Below are positions 10,866 to 21,606 of a stretch of 64,000 bases of DNA, one piece after another. Every line of letters begins with the position of its first letter. Positions within the stretch are counted from its first letter, which is position 1. Under the pieces are notes generated by a model, which saw only the letters and a list, made by a program, of their open reading frames with translations, was not told where the DNA came from and did not search any database. The stretch comes from Halichoerus grypus (lineage: Eukaryota; Chordata; Mammalia; Carnivora; Phocidae): assembly GCF_964656455.1 (NCBI RefSeq), contig NC_135722.1:92747313-92811312 (forward strand). Direction: 5' to 3'. The translations under genes and the position numbers were made by a program.

Positions 10866-11074
10866 TTTTTTTCTTTTAAAGATTTATTTATTTATTTGAG
10901 AGAGAGAGAGAGGCACGGGGGAAGGGTCAGAGGGAGAAGGAGAGAGAGAATCTCAAGTGGACTCCCACTGAGCGCAGAGCCCTACATGGGGCTTGATCGC
11001 AAGACCCTGAGATCATGACTTGAGCCGAAATCAGGAGTCAGACGCTTAACGGACTGAGCCACCCAGGTGCCCCC
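10866..11074 (-). mobile_element. Can-SINE, older subtype
   Basis: Antisense older subtype (CAAGTGGACTCCCACTGAGC). Shares an outer duplication CAAGAACAG with the short SINE next to it. Confidence 0.9.
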
Positions 11075-11077
11075 CCC

Positions 11078-11202
11078 TTTTTTAAGTAGGCTTCATGCCC
11101 AGTGCAGAGCCCAGCGTGGGGCTTGAACTCACGTCCCTGAGATCAAGACCTGACCTGAGATCAAGAGTCAGTCGATCAACCCACTGAGCCTCCCAGGCCC
11201 CC
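11078..11202 (-). mobile_element. Short tRNA-derived SINE lacking the CT body
   Basis: TTTTTTAAGTAGGCTTCATG...GAGCCTCCCAGG. Only the tRNA-like head plus a short tail is present, the short tRNA-SINE type of carnivorans. CAAGAACAG flanks the composite at 10851 and 11203. Confidence 0.85.
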
Positions 11203-11697
11203 CAAGAACAGGAAAAACTAATCTGTGATAATAAAGGTTAGAATATTGGTTACTTGGGAGAGCAGGTGGTTATTGATGGGAAGGGGACAAAAGTGAACCT
11301 TCTATTGTGCTAGAAGTTTTCCATATCTTGATGTAGGGGTTGCTACATAGGGATATACAGATGTAAAAATTTATAGAGCAAAAAAAAAAATTTACAGAGC
11401 TATATAAGATTTGTGCACTTCACCATATATAAGTCATTTCTCAACAAACTAGTAAATAAAAATGAAGCAGCAGCTCACTTCACTGAATGTTTATTAGGTG
11501 CAAGACATTTTGTTGGTACATGTATAGTCTCACTTAGTCATCACAAGAGTTCTTTTCCTCCCCGCTCTGTTGAGATATAATCCACATACAACATTGTGTG
11601 ATTTAAGGTGTACAAGGTCATGCTTTGATATGTGTATATGTTGCAAAATGATTACCATAATGTTAGTTAACTCATCCATCAACTCACAGTTACCTTG

Positions 11698-11719
11698 TGT
11701 TTGTGTGTGTGTGTGTGTG
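11698..11719 (+). repeat. (TG)n microsatellite
   Basis: About ten TG units inside the antisense L1. Confidence 0.9.
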
Positions 11720-11752
11720 GTAACATTTAGATATACTCTTTCGGCAACTTTC

Positions 11753-11932
11753 TTTTTTTTTTAAGATTTTATTTATTTGAGAGAGAGAGAGACAGCACGA
11801 GTTGCAGAGGGAGAGGGAGAAGCAGACTCCCCCCTGAGCAGGCAGCCTGACACGGGGCTCAATCCCAGGACCCCAAGTTCACAACCTGAGCCGAAGGCAG
11901 ACACTTAACCGACTGAGCCACCCAGGTGCCCC
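11753..11932 (-). mobile_element. Can-SINE, array member 1 of 4
   Basis: Antisense with body GACAGCACGAGTTGCAGAGG, ends GAGCCACCCAGGTGCCCC. First of four head-to-tail SINEs. Confidence 0.92.
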
Positions 11933-11935
11933 ATA

Positions 11936-12134
11936 TTTTTTTTTTTTTAAAGATTTTATTTATTTGACAGAGAGAGACACAGCGAGAGAGGGAACACAAG
12001 CAGGGGGAGTGGGAGAGGGAGAAGCAGGCCCCCCGCAGAGCAGGGAGCCCGATGCGGGGCCCGATCCCAGGACCCTGGGATCATGACCCAAGCCGAAGGC
12101 AGACACTTAATGACTGAGCCACCCAGGTGCCCCC
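11936..12134 (-). mobile_element. Can-SINE, array member 2 of 4
   Basis: Antisense young subtype (ACACAGCGAGAGAGGGAACA). The least diverged member, so probably the last to arrive. Confidence 0.92.
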
Positions 12135-12150
12135 ATTTTTTTTTAATCTA

Positions 12151-12348
12151 AAATTTTTTTTTTTAAAGATTTTATTTATTTATTTGAGAGAGAGAGAAGG
12201 AGCATAAGCAGGGGGAGCGACAGAGGGAGAGGGAGAAGCAAGCTTCCTGCTGAGCAGGGAGCCCGACATGGGGTTCAATCCCAGGACCCTGGTATCATGA
12301 CCTGAGCCAAAGGCAAACACTTAACTGACTGAGCCACCCAGGCACCCC
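12151..12348 (-). mobile_element. Can-SINE, array member 3 of 4
   Basis: Antisense, intermediate subtype (GAGCATAAGCAGGGGGAGCG). Preceded by a T-rich spacer. Confidence 0.92.
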
Positions 12349-12351
12349 CGT

Positions 12352-12556
12352 CTTTTTTTTTAGAGATTTATCTTATTTATTATTTTAGAGAGAGAGAGGG
12401 AGGGGAGGGGCAGAAGGAGAGGGAGAAAGAGAATCTCAAGCAAACTTCCCACTGAGCACAGAGCCTGATGCGGGGCTAAATCTCATGACCCTGAGATCAC
12501 GACCTGAGCTGAAATCAAGAGTCAGAGGATTAACTGACTGAGCCACCCAGGCTCTC
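12352..12556 (-). mobile_element. Can-SINE, array member 4 of 4
   Basis: Antisense, oldest subtype (AATCTCAAGCAAACTTCCCA) with a degraded head (GGCTCTCC). L1 sequence resumes at once. Confidence 0.9.
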
Positions 12557-12812
12557 CTGGAAGTTTATACACTTTGACCACCTTCACCCATCTTCCCCAT
12601 CTCCCCCGCCTCGTCCCTGCCCTAGGCAACCACCAATCTACTCTCTGTTTCTATGAGTTTGGTTCCTTTTTAGATGGCACATGTAAGTGAGATCACACAG
12701 CATGTCTCTTTCTCTGTCTGATTTATTTTACTTAGTATAATGCCCTCAAGGTTCATTTATGTTGTTACTAATGGTAGGATTTCCTTCTTTTTTTTATGGC
12801 TGAGTAATATTC

Positions 12813-12813
<1 letters not shown>

Positions 12814-12852
<39 letters not shown>
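12814..12852 (+). repeat. (TG)n microsatellite
   Basis: Nearly pure TG run of about 19 units following ATTCCAG of the L1; likely length-variable. Confidence 0.95.
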
Positions 12853-12855
<3 letters not shown>

Positions 12856-13489
12856 CATCACATTTTCTTTAATCATTCATCCATTGTTTCCATGTCTTGG
12901 CTGTTGTGAATAAGGCTGCAATGAACATGGGAGTGAAGATATCTCTTCAAGATACTGATTTCATTTTTATCCACAATACAAGTGGATATACACCCAGAAG
13001 TGCAACTGCTGGATCATATGGTAGTCCAATATTTAACCTCCATACTATTTCCCACAGTAGTTCTATCAACTGACATTCTCACTAACAGTGCAAGAGGGTT
13101 CCCCTTTCTCCACATCCTCGCCAACACTTGTTATTTCTTGCCTTTTTGAGATTAGCCATTGTGACAGGTGTGAGGATATCTCATTGTGGTTTTGATTTGC
13201 TTTTCCCTGGTGATTAGAGTCATCACAGTAGTTCTGAGCCTAATTGCTACCCCAGTTTACAGATCGGGAAGTTGAGGTTTAGAGAGCTAAGTAACCTACC
13301 CAGGTGCACAGAATGGGCATGTGGCAGAGGAAGAACCTAGATCAATCCGGTTATAAAGCCCAAGCTCTTCCTTAATTATTTCCATATCTTACAAGGCCCA
13401 GTAGGAGTGATGAATTGTATCTTAAGGGAAGTAGCTTATCAAAGACTTCAAAGAAAAGGATGACACACTTTGAATCAAACAAGTGAACC

Positions 13490-13625
13490 AAAATGTTATC
13501 AATTTCCTTGCTTTCTAGTAGAACTATGGAATTCTGGATTTGAAGGAGTGTAGAGATCACCTCATCTAGTCCAATCCTCTTTTATTTGTGAAGGAAATAA
13601 AGCTCAGAGTGGCAAGAAGCCTCAT
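13490..13625 (-). mobile_element. MIR3-like fragment
   Basis: Antisense MIR3 end: 'TATGGAATTCTGGATTTGAA', 'AGATCACCTCATCTAGTCCA'. Diverged. Confidence 0.55.
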
Positions 13626-13639
13626 GTAAGGCTAGCAAA

Positions 13640-13800
13640 GAACAGAGCTAAGGTCAATTGGAGAACAGCTAACCTTAACCAGAGAGGTGAAGTAATTGCC
13701 CATGGCCACCCACAAGTCAGTGAAGGAGCCAGGATCTGAATCCAGCCAGTGTGACTACAGAGCCTGTTCTCTTAACCACTGGGCCAGACAGTGTCCTTAC
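13640..13800 (-). mobile_element. MIR SINE
   Basis: Antisense MIR: GAAGTAATTGCCCATGGCCA...GGAGCCAGGATCTGAATCCA...CTCTTAACCACTG. Confidence 0.7.
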
Positions 13801-14413
13801 TCCTAGCCCCATGCCCCATGCGCTGCCCCAGTCTGCCTCCCTACACCACACTGAAGTAGTACAACAGGAAGGATTGGAGTGGTTGTGGTCAGTGGTAGGT
13901 GGAGAGGCAGAGAGGGAGACTGGCATGCTTCCTTGTCAAAATGGGCCAAATCCAAATGCAAACAAATTGGGCAGGTAATTGGGAATTGCTGGCCAAAGTC
14001 AACTACGAGCAGAAGAAAGCAGCATGGAGAAACCACCTAATCTAAACCAAGGGATCATTTCAAGATTTGAATTTAGACCAGGAGGAGGAAAAAAAAAAAA
14101 AAAGCTCACTTTCAGCAAAGTTCAATTAAGGCATAAAAAAATCCAACTTGGATCGAATTGGTGGGTCTGTCTCAGCCCAGGGTACGACGCTTATCTAGCC
14201 AAGGCACCTCAGCCCGGAGTCAACCCTTTGTCCCTGCCTCCCTCTCTCTCCGCTCTGTCTGCGCCCCCTCTTCCCCAGCTGGAGTGCCTCCGAGTTTTTC
14301 CTGGGACTTCCGCCATCCTTGCCCACTTCTTGATGTTCCATTCTGCGTATCAGTGGTCGAGGAGTTGAGAGTCTTTGTCTTGCTACGGCTGGCTTTGTTG
14401 AGCCTTCTCTGCA
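13801..14413. other. Unique stretch, nothing recognised
   Basis: Contains an A14 run at 14089-14103 without AATAAA upstream and several overlapping short frames. No gene evidence. Confidence 0.45.
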
Positions 14414-14852
14414 TTATGTCAGATGACTTTGGTGGCTGTAACAAATACCACAGACTTGGTGGCTTAAAACAACAGCAATTTATTCTGTCCCAGTTCTGTA
14501 GACCCCAAAGTCCAAAGCCAGTGTCACTGGGCCAAAATCACCCTGTTAGCACAGCGGCACTCCCTCTGGGGGGCGCTAGGGGAGAATCTGTAGCTGGCCT
14601 CTTCCACCTGTAGGTGACCCCCGACCCTCTCCAGTGTCTGCCCCCATTTCACAAGACCTACCCTGTGTGTGTCATCTGCCTTGGTCTCTCTCTTACACAG
14701 ACCCACCTGGAATAATCTCATTACAAGACCCTTCATTTAATCACATCTATGACCATAGAAGATCGTATTCACTCTTTTTCCAAATAAGGGAATATTTACA
14801 AGTTCCGGGGGTTAGGACTTCATCTCCTTGGGCGGCCCTTATTCAGCCTACT
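14414..14852 (-). mobile_element. MLT1-type MaLR LTR
   Basis: Antisense LTR: TGTCAGATGACTTTGGTGGC, GTGGCTTAAAACAACAGCAA, CCAAATAAGG near the 3' side, GGGGGTTAGGACTTCATC. CCTCTGGGGGGCGC at 14563-14576 inside it resembles a CTCF core. Confidence 0.75.
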
Positions 14853-15310
14853 AGTTTTCAAGCTGCAGATAGATTTTTACAAATAAAGAAAACCTCTCTA
14901 AGGACCCACTAAAAATACCGCCATCAAGGAGAAGTCCTGTCTTAAACCCTCTTCGGTCTGGCTTTTTTGCCTCACCTTTGAGGAGGCTGCCAAATCCCAT
15001 GGTCGTTTCTCAGCTCTTATGCTGTTCTCGCAGCATCTGACCCAGGAGAGCTCTTCCTCCTAGAAATGACCCTCCTCCACCCCCTCCTCCTCTACCGGCT
15101 ACTTCTTTTCAGTCTTCTCCCCTGGATCACCCTCCTCACACAAGTTCTGAGCATCAGCATGCCCGTGGCTCAGGCCTTGGACTCTTTCCATCCTTGCCTG
15201 TTCTGGTCCTCTGAGCAGTAAAATCCAGCACCCCCAGCTGAAGTCACCAATACACTGATGATCCCCAAACTTGCATCCCCATCCCAGTCTCTCCTGTAAA
15301 CACCCAACTA

Positions 15311-15421
15311 TTTTTTTAAGTTTATTTTTTTTAGTAATCTCTACACCCAACACGGGCTCAAACTCACAACCCCGAGATCAAGAGTTGCATGCTCTAACGA
15401 CTGAGCCAGCCAGACGCCCCT
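15311..15421 (-). mobile_element. Short tRNA-derived SINE
   Basis: Antisense: TTTTTTTTAGTAATCTCTACACCCAACACG..., ends GAGCCAGCCAGACGCCCC. Lacks the CT-rich body. No clear target duplication. Confidence 0.8.
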
Positions 15422-16214
15422 TAACATCCGACTTTAATAAAGAACAGCTTACTTGACATCTCCGTGTGAATGTCTAACAGGGATCTCAATCCTGACATGT
15501 CCCAAACTGAGCTCCTTATTCCACTCCCGCCCCCAAACCTGCTCTTTCCACAGCCTTTCCCATCTCAGCAGAAGACTCTACTTGCCCCATCACTCAGCCC
15601 CCACATCCTGGGGTCTTCTTTGGCCTCTCTTTCTCACCTCTCTTTCTACCAGCCCCTCTAGCAACAAATGTTGTTAGTTCCATCTTGTAAAAATTTCCAA
15701 ATCCTACTACTGCTGTCCACCTTGACCACTGACACTTTGTCACTTCATGCCTAGATCGTCACAATTGCCTCCTAACTGGTCTCCCTGCTTTCCCTCCTGC
15801 CTCCTTACAATCTGTAGAACCATGGAGATTATTTTAAACACACATCCCATCATGCGTTGCCCTTCTCAAAATGTTCCAGTAGCTTCCCATTATATTTAAG
15901 ATAAAGTCCAAAGTCCTTCCCATGGTCCTTGATGCTTCTCCATCTTCATTCCATATTGTTTCTGACCTTGCCCCTTGTACTCCAAGCTCATTGGCTTCCT
16001 ACTGTTCTTCAAATTGACCATTCTCACTCCTGCCTCAGGACCTTGCACTCTCTGTTCCCTCTGCTAGACCACTTTTCCCTGATATTTGCCCAGCCTGCTC
16101 CTTGACTGCATCCAAGTCTCTGTTCAGTTGTCATTCCCTCAGGGAGACCTCTCCTGGTGCCCCACCTAACAGCATTTCTGTTACTCCCCAGCCCCCTACC
16201 GTAATTGATTCTCT

Positions 16215-16413
16215 CTCTTTTTTTAAGATTTTATTTATTTATTTGACAGAGCGAGACACAGTGAGAGAGGGAACACAAGCAGGGGGAGTGGGAGAGGGAG
16301 AAGCAGGCTTCCCTCGGAGCAGGGAGCCCAATGTGGGGCTCGATCCCAGGACCCTGAGATTATGACCTGAGCTGAAGGCAGACGCTTAACGACTGAGCCA
16401 CCCAGGCGCCCCC
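16215..16413 (-). mobile_element. Can-SINE
   Basis: Antisense young subtype in the L2. Perfect target duplication GTAATTGATTCTCT at 16201-16214 and 16414-16427. Confidence 0.95.
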
Positions 16414-16640
16414 GTAATTGATTCTCTTTAAGACATCTGTCACTACCTCACATTATAGTATGTATTTATTTGTCTTATTGATTAATTTCTATCTCCTCCA
16501 CTGAAATATTGGTTTTCTGAGAACAGGAATCGTGTCTATTTTTGCTCATCGCAAGATCTCCAGTGCCTAGAACAGTGCCTGACACAGAATAAGAACATGT
16601 TGGATATTTCTTGAATGAATGAATGAATGAAAGAATACTT

Positions 16641-17245
16641 TAAAGATTTTAGAGGGTGGCTGGCTGGGATATAAAAGGTAAGCTCTTGGAAGGGACCTTC
16701 CTCCACGGTCCCCCAGCACCACCGCAGACTCTGACCCCCCGCCAGCTCGAACAGCCTGCCGGCTCCAGCTGAATGTCAGCTCTGCAGAGGCAGCCCGGGC
16801 CTCCCCCACTTCATCTTGGCTTCCTGACCAGCCTCCCAGGGAAAGTGGGCAGGCAGGCCACGAGGCGGAGACACCTGCCTAGGAGAGCACAGCTAATAAT
16901 ACACTTCTTGTGTTATAGCAACTGCTATGACATGCAAATGCTCTGTGTTTCAAAAAAAAAAAAAAAAAAAAGAGTAACCTGGTGGGATTCTTTGTAAGTT
17001 CTCAGCAGCAAAAGCTTCATTTGACACGCCAGGTGGGGCAGCAGTTAAAAAAGAGTGAAGCCACTTGTGAGTGCTGTCCCCAGCCTTTGGAGAGGGGGTG
17101 GGCTTGGTGGGTCACAGGCCCAAATAGATGCCGCCTTCCACGTCAAACACCGCTCCCACGTCAAACACCGCTCCCACCTCCACCCCACCCCCAGGGAAAA
17201 TCAGCATTGGCCTGGTGGCCAGGAGAAACCCACATAAAGTACAGA
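16641..17245. other. Unique stretch with a poly(A) run and an 18-bp tandem pair
   Basis: An A21 run sits at 16950-16970 without an upstream AATAAA. An 18-bp unit (CCACGTCAAACACCGCTC) is perfectly repeated at 17138-17155 and 17156-17173. No gene recognised. Confidence 0.5.
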
Positions 17246-17395
17246 AGCAATATAGCACAATGAACATGTGAAATTTAGAGGCAAGCCTCACTTTGAATTC
17301 CCAGTGTGTACTGATACCTCTGTGTTCTTGGGGAGGTGACGTACTGAGCCTCAGTTCCCTCATCCGTAAAATCAAAATCACGCCTCTCTCGGGGC
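17246..17395 (+). mobile_element. MIR SINE
   Basis: Sense MIR: GCAATATAGCACAATGAACA..., CTGAGCCTCAGTTCCCTCAT, CCGTAAAATC. Confidence 0.65.
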
Positions 17396-17599
17396 CCTTG
17401 TGATCGTGGAATGGTCTGGGCCAGCACCGGGTCTCCATGACTGGTAGTTGGCATGTCGGAAGGCATGGAGGGCAAGGGGGACGGTAGGAATGGCTAGGAC
17501 ACAGAGGTCCCATGACACCATTGGCCCTGGGGTGTGGCCAGCCTGCTCTGTGGAAGCCAGGGAATCACAGAAGGTTGCGGTTACAGGAGATTTCGCAGT

Positions 17600-17760
17600 T
17601 ATTAAAACAAACAAGCGAACAAACCTTGCATTTTACAAAAAGGGAAATGGGCCTACAAAGATGAATGGATTTGCCCAAAGTCACACAGCCATCCATAAGA
17701 AAGCCAGAGCGGGCACCCACATCTCAGCCCTTGGTCTCATGCTCTTACCAGGGCTTCTGG
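17600..17760 (-). mobile_element. MIR SINE
   Basis: Antisense MIR: ATTTTACAAAAAGGGAAATG..., GCCCAAAGTCACACAGCCAT, GCTCTTACCAG. Confidence 0.65.
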
Positions 17761-18384
17761 GTGTTTTCAACAGCCTGGGTGATTCGTGAGCCCTCCTGCC
17801 CCCTGACTCCCGGGCCTCGAACCCCACGGCAGGCCCAGCCACTAGAGCTGATGAGCCCCGACTCAGCCACGGCCTCGCCAGCCCACAAGGCCTGCAGGGC
17901 TCTCTGCAGCCTTGTGCCTACCCCCATTCTCTAATCTTCCTTCCTTCTGACCCCACACTCCCTGCTCCCCACTCCCTCCCCGCCAGGAGGCCCACTGGCC
18001 TGTTGCAGAGGAGGACATTTCCTGGAGGTGAGGGGAAGAGAATCGCAAGGTCACTCTGAGGATCCCCTGCTTGTGTGGCAGCTAAAGCCCTTCAGGTGAC
18101 ATGCTTCCCAGGCCAGCCTTGGTGGAGCCTCTCATTCCTTTCCTATCCCTGCAGCCCTTCTGTAGGCTCGTTGGTGATGCCATATTGCCAACGTTTCCAT
18201 TGGTTAAAAATGAAGGCAAAACCCCCAGCTCTCTCAGATCAAAGGCCACATGGCCATCTACCCCCTTTATCTCTCTGTTCCTTCGCCTTCAAACATTCTT
18301 GGAAATATCATCTCTTCTGCCGAGCCCTTCAGATGGAGGCATCATTCCGAACCAGGGCTCAAGTCCTTAGCTGCCCCTCACGAG
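17761..18384. other. Unique GC-richer stretch, nothing recognised
   Basis: Overlapping short open frames on both strands, none with recognisable protein features or splice context. Confidence 0.45.
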
Positions 18385-18580
18385 TTTCCTCATGACTCTG
18401 TGACTCAGTTTCCTCATCTGTCAAGCAGGGATAGTAGTATTAGCTCTCTCCTAGGGTTATTGTGAGATTGTGAATTGATACTTGTAAAGCACTTATAGAA
18501 ATGCCTGGAACAAAGTAAACCCTCAATGAATATTGTCTGTGATTATTATTATCATTACCATTATTATTATTACCATGAAA
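18385..18580 (+). mobile_element. MIR SINE
   Basis: Sense MIR 3' two-thirds: GACTCTGTGACTCAGTTTCC, GGGTTATTGTGAGATTGTG, CTCAATGAATATTG, then (TTA)n. Confidence 0.8.
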
Positions 18581-18946
18581 ATTAACCTCTCCCGTTTCAA
18601 ACGGGAATTTACCTGGGACTCCAACGGCCCCGTTATATGCATTTCTCCCTCTTTGTGTCCATAACTAAGTATATGTTAGTGCTTTACCTGACACAATCGT
18701 CTTTCCTCTCGGTTGTTTCATCTAGTGGCCAGTGTGTGATGTGGGGGGAAGCTCCCAGGTGGGCCGGGACCAGATCTGGTTAACCCTCCTCTTCTGCCAA
18801 ACAGATCTAATTCCATGTGCCTTGTACTGCTATTAACCAAAATAGCATCATCGAGTAAACGGTAGATCATACCGTCACCCTTATTCCTGATGACTTCTCT
18901 GTGCAACCGGACTTGTATTACGTTTACTATAAGAAATGGTCCATTT

Positions 18947-19145
18947 GGGTGCCTGGGTGGCTCAGTCGTTAAGCATCTGCCTTCAGCTCAGGTCATGATC
19001 CCGGGGTTCTGGAATCCAGCCCCACATCGGGCTCCCTGTTCCGTGGGAAGCCTGCTTCTCCCTCTCCCACTCCCCCTGCTTGTGTTCCCTCTCTCTCTGT
19101 GTCTCTCTCTGTCAAATAAATAAAATCTTTAAAAAAAAAAAGAAA
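18947..19145 (+). mobile_element. Can-SINE
   Basis: Sense, young subtype. Perfect 16-bp target duplication AAGAAATGGTCCATTT at 18931-18946 and 19146-19161. The upstream interval 18581-18930 is unique and unrecognised. Confidence 0.95.
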
Positions 19146-19239
19146 AAGAAATGGTCCATTTTTCTAAGTCAAAAACAGTCAAATATCATATGGTTTGGTC
19201 TTATAAGAGTAACAATACTTGTAATAAAAAACAATAGCA

Positions 19240-19485
19240 CCCAATGTGTATTTATTGCTACTATCTGCCAAGTACTGTCCTTTTCATTTCACATGGATTA
19301 TGCCATGTCATGTCCACGGCCCTGTGAGGTGTGCGCCATTATCGTCCCCAAATGTCAGAAGAAGAAACTGAGGCACCAAGAAGCTTAGTAAATGTCCTCG
19401 GGTAACCCAGCTACTGATGGGATGCAAACCTGGGGGTTTACTTCTGGGCCCACACACCCTGCAAATACTCTACTGCTAGGCTTTC
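19240..19485 (-). mobile_element. MIR SINE, near full length
   Basis: Antisense: GTGTATTTATTGCTACTATC, GAAGAAACTGAGGCACCAAG, GGGTAACCCAGCTACTGATG, ATGCAAACCTGGGGG. Confidence 0.78.
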
Positions 19486-21190
19486 TGAATCCAGGACTCT
19501 GCCTTGTTCTTATAAATTCATCCTTCGAGAATCAAGGGTTGGAACTCCATCTTTGACACCCAGCTAGTGGATAAGCTCCTGCCACCTGATGAGAAAATGC
19601 TGTTTCTGCCTTTCGTCTGCTCGAGTCCCTGGATATGGCTTCCTCCTAGTTTCTCCATCACTGTGTTCTGTCTGTCTGTCTGTCCAAGGAACACTTACCC
19701 ATTATTCATGTTGGACCTTCCTGATGAGAAGGGCTTTACTCAGTGGCTCCCATCATGTACGCTGTCCTGTTAATCACGTGCTGGGCTCCACATGCCACTC
19801 AGTACCTGCTCCTTCACCTCCAGCCGAGTCTTACTCCTCAGTCCCTTCCCCATTCCTAGGAGGGGTCTAATGTCACTTCCGTGCCCACCCCCTCTGTCAT
19901 CTCCTGCAATCTCGGGCCTTTGTACCCAGCCCTGCATGGGCATATGACGCTGCGGGAGAGAATCCCCGGGATGCAGAGTGCATGAGCCTGGTCCCTGCGT
20001 GCAAAAGCCTTGCAATCTCACTGGCAGACAGAATATAGAAAAAGAAATGCAAGGTAGTGCGTTCCAAGTGATGATTAAGTGGCCTGAACATTTATTATGC
20101 ACTGAAGGCTTCGCATTAGGAAGAGAGTGAAGAATCGTGATCAGGATACAGTCCAAACAGTGCCTGCCTGACATCTGCACCAAGCCCAGTTGCCTGGTAT
20201 TAAAGGGCGCCCAACAGGGGCCCCGAGGGAGCTCCCCTAAAAGGCCAGGAGGCAGAGCGGCTCTGCGGAGTGTCCCTTCACCTCCAGCCCTCTCCCTGTA
20301 AGGGTCATAGTGGAATCTCATTTCTGCACCCCGCTAGGCACAGCCTAAGCCTTTCATCCACAAATCAGAAATCTGGTAACCATAATTTAAATTCTCCCCA
20401 ATGCCTTGCCTGGCAGAGCCACAGTAAATTGCAGCCTAAAAGCCACATTTTTTTGTTGTCGTTGGGACCCACGCAAACCATGCACTTTCTGGCAATTTTT
20501 TTTCCAGCCTCCCTTCTGCTAGTGGAACAAACCTCATTTATCTGCAGCCATTACGCCTGTCCACAGGCAGGTATCAGGCATGACCAAAAAATCAATATGA
20601 GCCAGTGAAACAAGATATTTCCTCCCTGTTTTGCTCATCTAAATGAGGAAAGTTCCAGCGGTGATCAGGGAGCAGCCGGCCACTCAGTGCCCTTTTCCCT
20701 CTCTCCCTGTGGGGCAGACACAGGAATTTTTTTCTGCTAGGAATGTGGGCCAATGCGAAAATCAGGGACTTTAACTGTATGATGAAGCCAGTCTAAAATA
20801 TCCTTCCCATCTTGGAAGCTATCACAGAATCTGTTCTGGCAAGGGGTAGGAAAGAGGGACCAGGGAGTCATCAGATGGAGATGTATGAGATGATCAGGCT
20901 CTCTATTTCCAGACAGCTCATTCACATTCACCTCTAAAATTCTCAGAAACCTTTATTTCCAAACTGCATCCTAAAGACTTGTATCTGTATACATTAGGAC
21001 TTGTTTACTCCATTTAGCTTTTATTCATCTAAGATAATTTATTATTGATGACAGCCTTTTTTCCTGAGCCTCTGTTGTTCAATAAGATTTTGGAACTCAG
21101 CAGCTTTGTGACTAAAGCGCGGGCTCCATTCACCACCCACTGGTAGAGGTAGACACTGGGTGAGTTAAGGAGGAAAGCAACAGGTAAGGG
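19486..21190. other. 1.7-kb repeat-free block
   Basis: No SINE, LINE, LTR or DNA transposon recognised, which is unusual for this window. An antisense open frame of 183 codons (20321-19770) is the longest in the window but lacks recognisable domains. Candidate regulatory DNA, on absence of repeats only. Confidence 0.4.
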
Positions 21191-21196
21191 ACTCAT

Positions 21197-21606
21197 GTCT
21201 GTCTGCTCCGGCGGTCATAACAAAATACCATACACTGGGCAGCTTAAACTACAGACATCTATTTTCTCACAGTGCCACAGCCTAGAAGTCCAAGATCAAG
21301 ATGCCAACATGGTTGATTTCTGGTGTGAGCTCTCATCTTGGGTTACAGATGGTCACCTTCTCACTGTGCACTCACTTGACCTCTTCATTGCAAAGGAGAG
21401 AGAGCATGTAAGCAAGCAAGCTCTCGTGTCTCTTTTATAAGGACACTAATCTCGTCATGAGAGCTCCACCTTTATGACTTCAGCTAAACCTATTCCCTCC
21501 CAAAGGCTGCATCTCTAAACCCCTCACCACATTAGGGCTTCAACACATTAGGGCTTCAATGCAGAAGGGGGGGTAAGGAGGTAGGACACAATTCAGTCCA
21601 TAGCAG
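21197..21606 (-). mobile_element. MLT1A-like MaLR LTR
   Basis: Antisense: TGTCTGTCTGCTCCGGCGGT, ATAACAAAATACCATACACT, CTTTTATAAGGACACTAATC, ending AATTCAGTCCATAGCA. A 16-bp unit, CACATTAGGGCTTCAA, is tandemly doubled near 21528-21559. Confidence 0.85.

Larger units (their letters stand above)
10255..11460 (+). mobile_element. Old L1 3' end
   Basis: Reads through the L1 3' landmarks: 'GGAGAACTGCTTGGTATATC', 'CCAGCAATTCCACTTCGGGG', 'AATGGAATATTATACAGCAA', 'CTTCACCATATATAAGTCAT'. Stops in all frames. Split by two SINEs at 10866-11202. Confidence 0.85.
11554..13217 (-). mobile_element. Old L1 3' end carrying four SINEs
   Basis: Antisense L1: 'TGAGATATAATCCACATACA', 'GCAACCACCAATCTACTCTC', 'ATGGCTGAGTAATATTCCAG', 'GCTGCAATGAACATGGGAGT'. 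Flanked by AGTCATCACA at 11536-11545 and 13218-13227, and the match continues imperfectly for 18 bases. Host MIR sequence lies on both sides. Confidence 0.85.
10220..13378 (-). mobile_element. MIR SINE split by two L1 insertions
   Basis: Antisense MIR remnants: AATAATAGCTAACATT (about 10228-10243), TGAATGTTTATTAGGTGCAA to TAGTCATCACA (11483-11545) and CCCCAGTTTACAGATCGGGA to the tRNA-like end (13250-13378). The first gap holds a sense L1 and the second an antisense L1. The small first piece is the least certain. Confidence 0.65.
15090..16640 (+). mobile_element. L2 LINE 3' region, split by two SINEs
   Basis: The longest readable L2: GATGATCCCCAAACTTGCAT (15258), ACTTGACATCTCCGTGTGAA, CCCAAACTGAGCTCCTTATT, AATTGCCTCCTAACTGGTCT, AGTAGCTTCCCATTATATTT, CAGTGCCTAGAACAGTGCCT, ending (GAAT)n. 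Stops throughout. Interrupted by SINEs at 15311-15421 and 16215-16413. Confidence 0.88.

Noticed and set aside
16950..16970. A21 run as the end of another retrocopy
   Set aside because: No AATAAA or variant in the preceding 40 bases and no matching flanking duplication found.
18591..18605. Small palindrome CCCGTTTCAAACGGG
   Set aside because: Seven-base arms are expected by chance in 64 kb and nothing nearby gives it a role.
19770..20321. 183-codon minus-strand open frame, longest in the window
   Set aside because: No recognisable domain, no splice or promoter context, overlapping frames on the other strand. Kept only as part of a repeat-free block.
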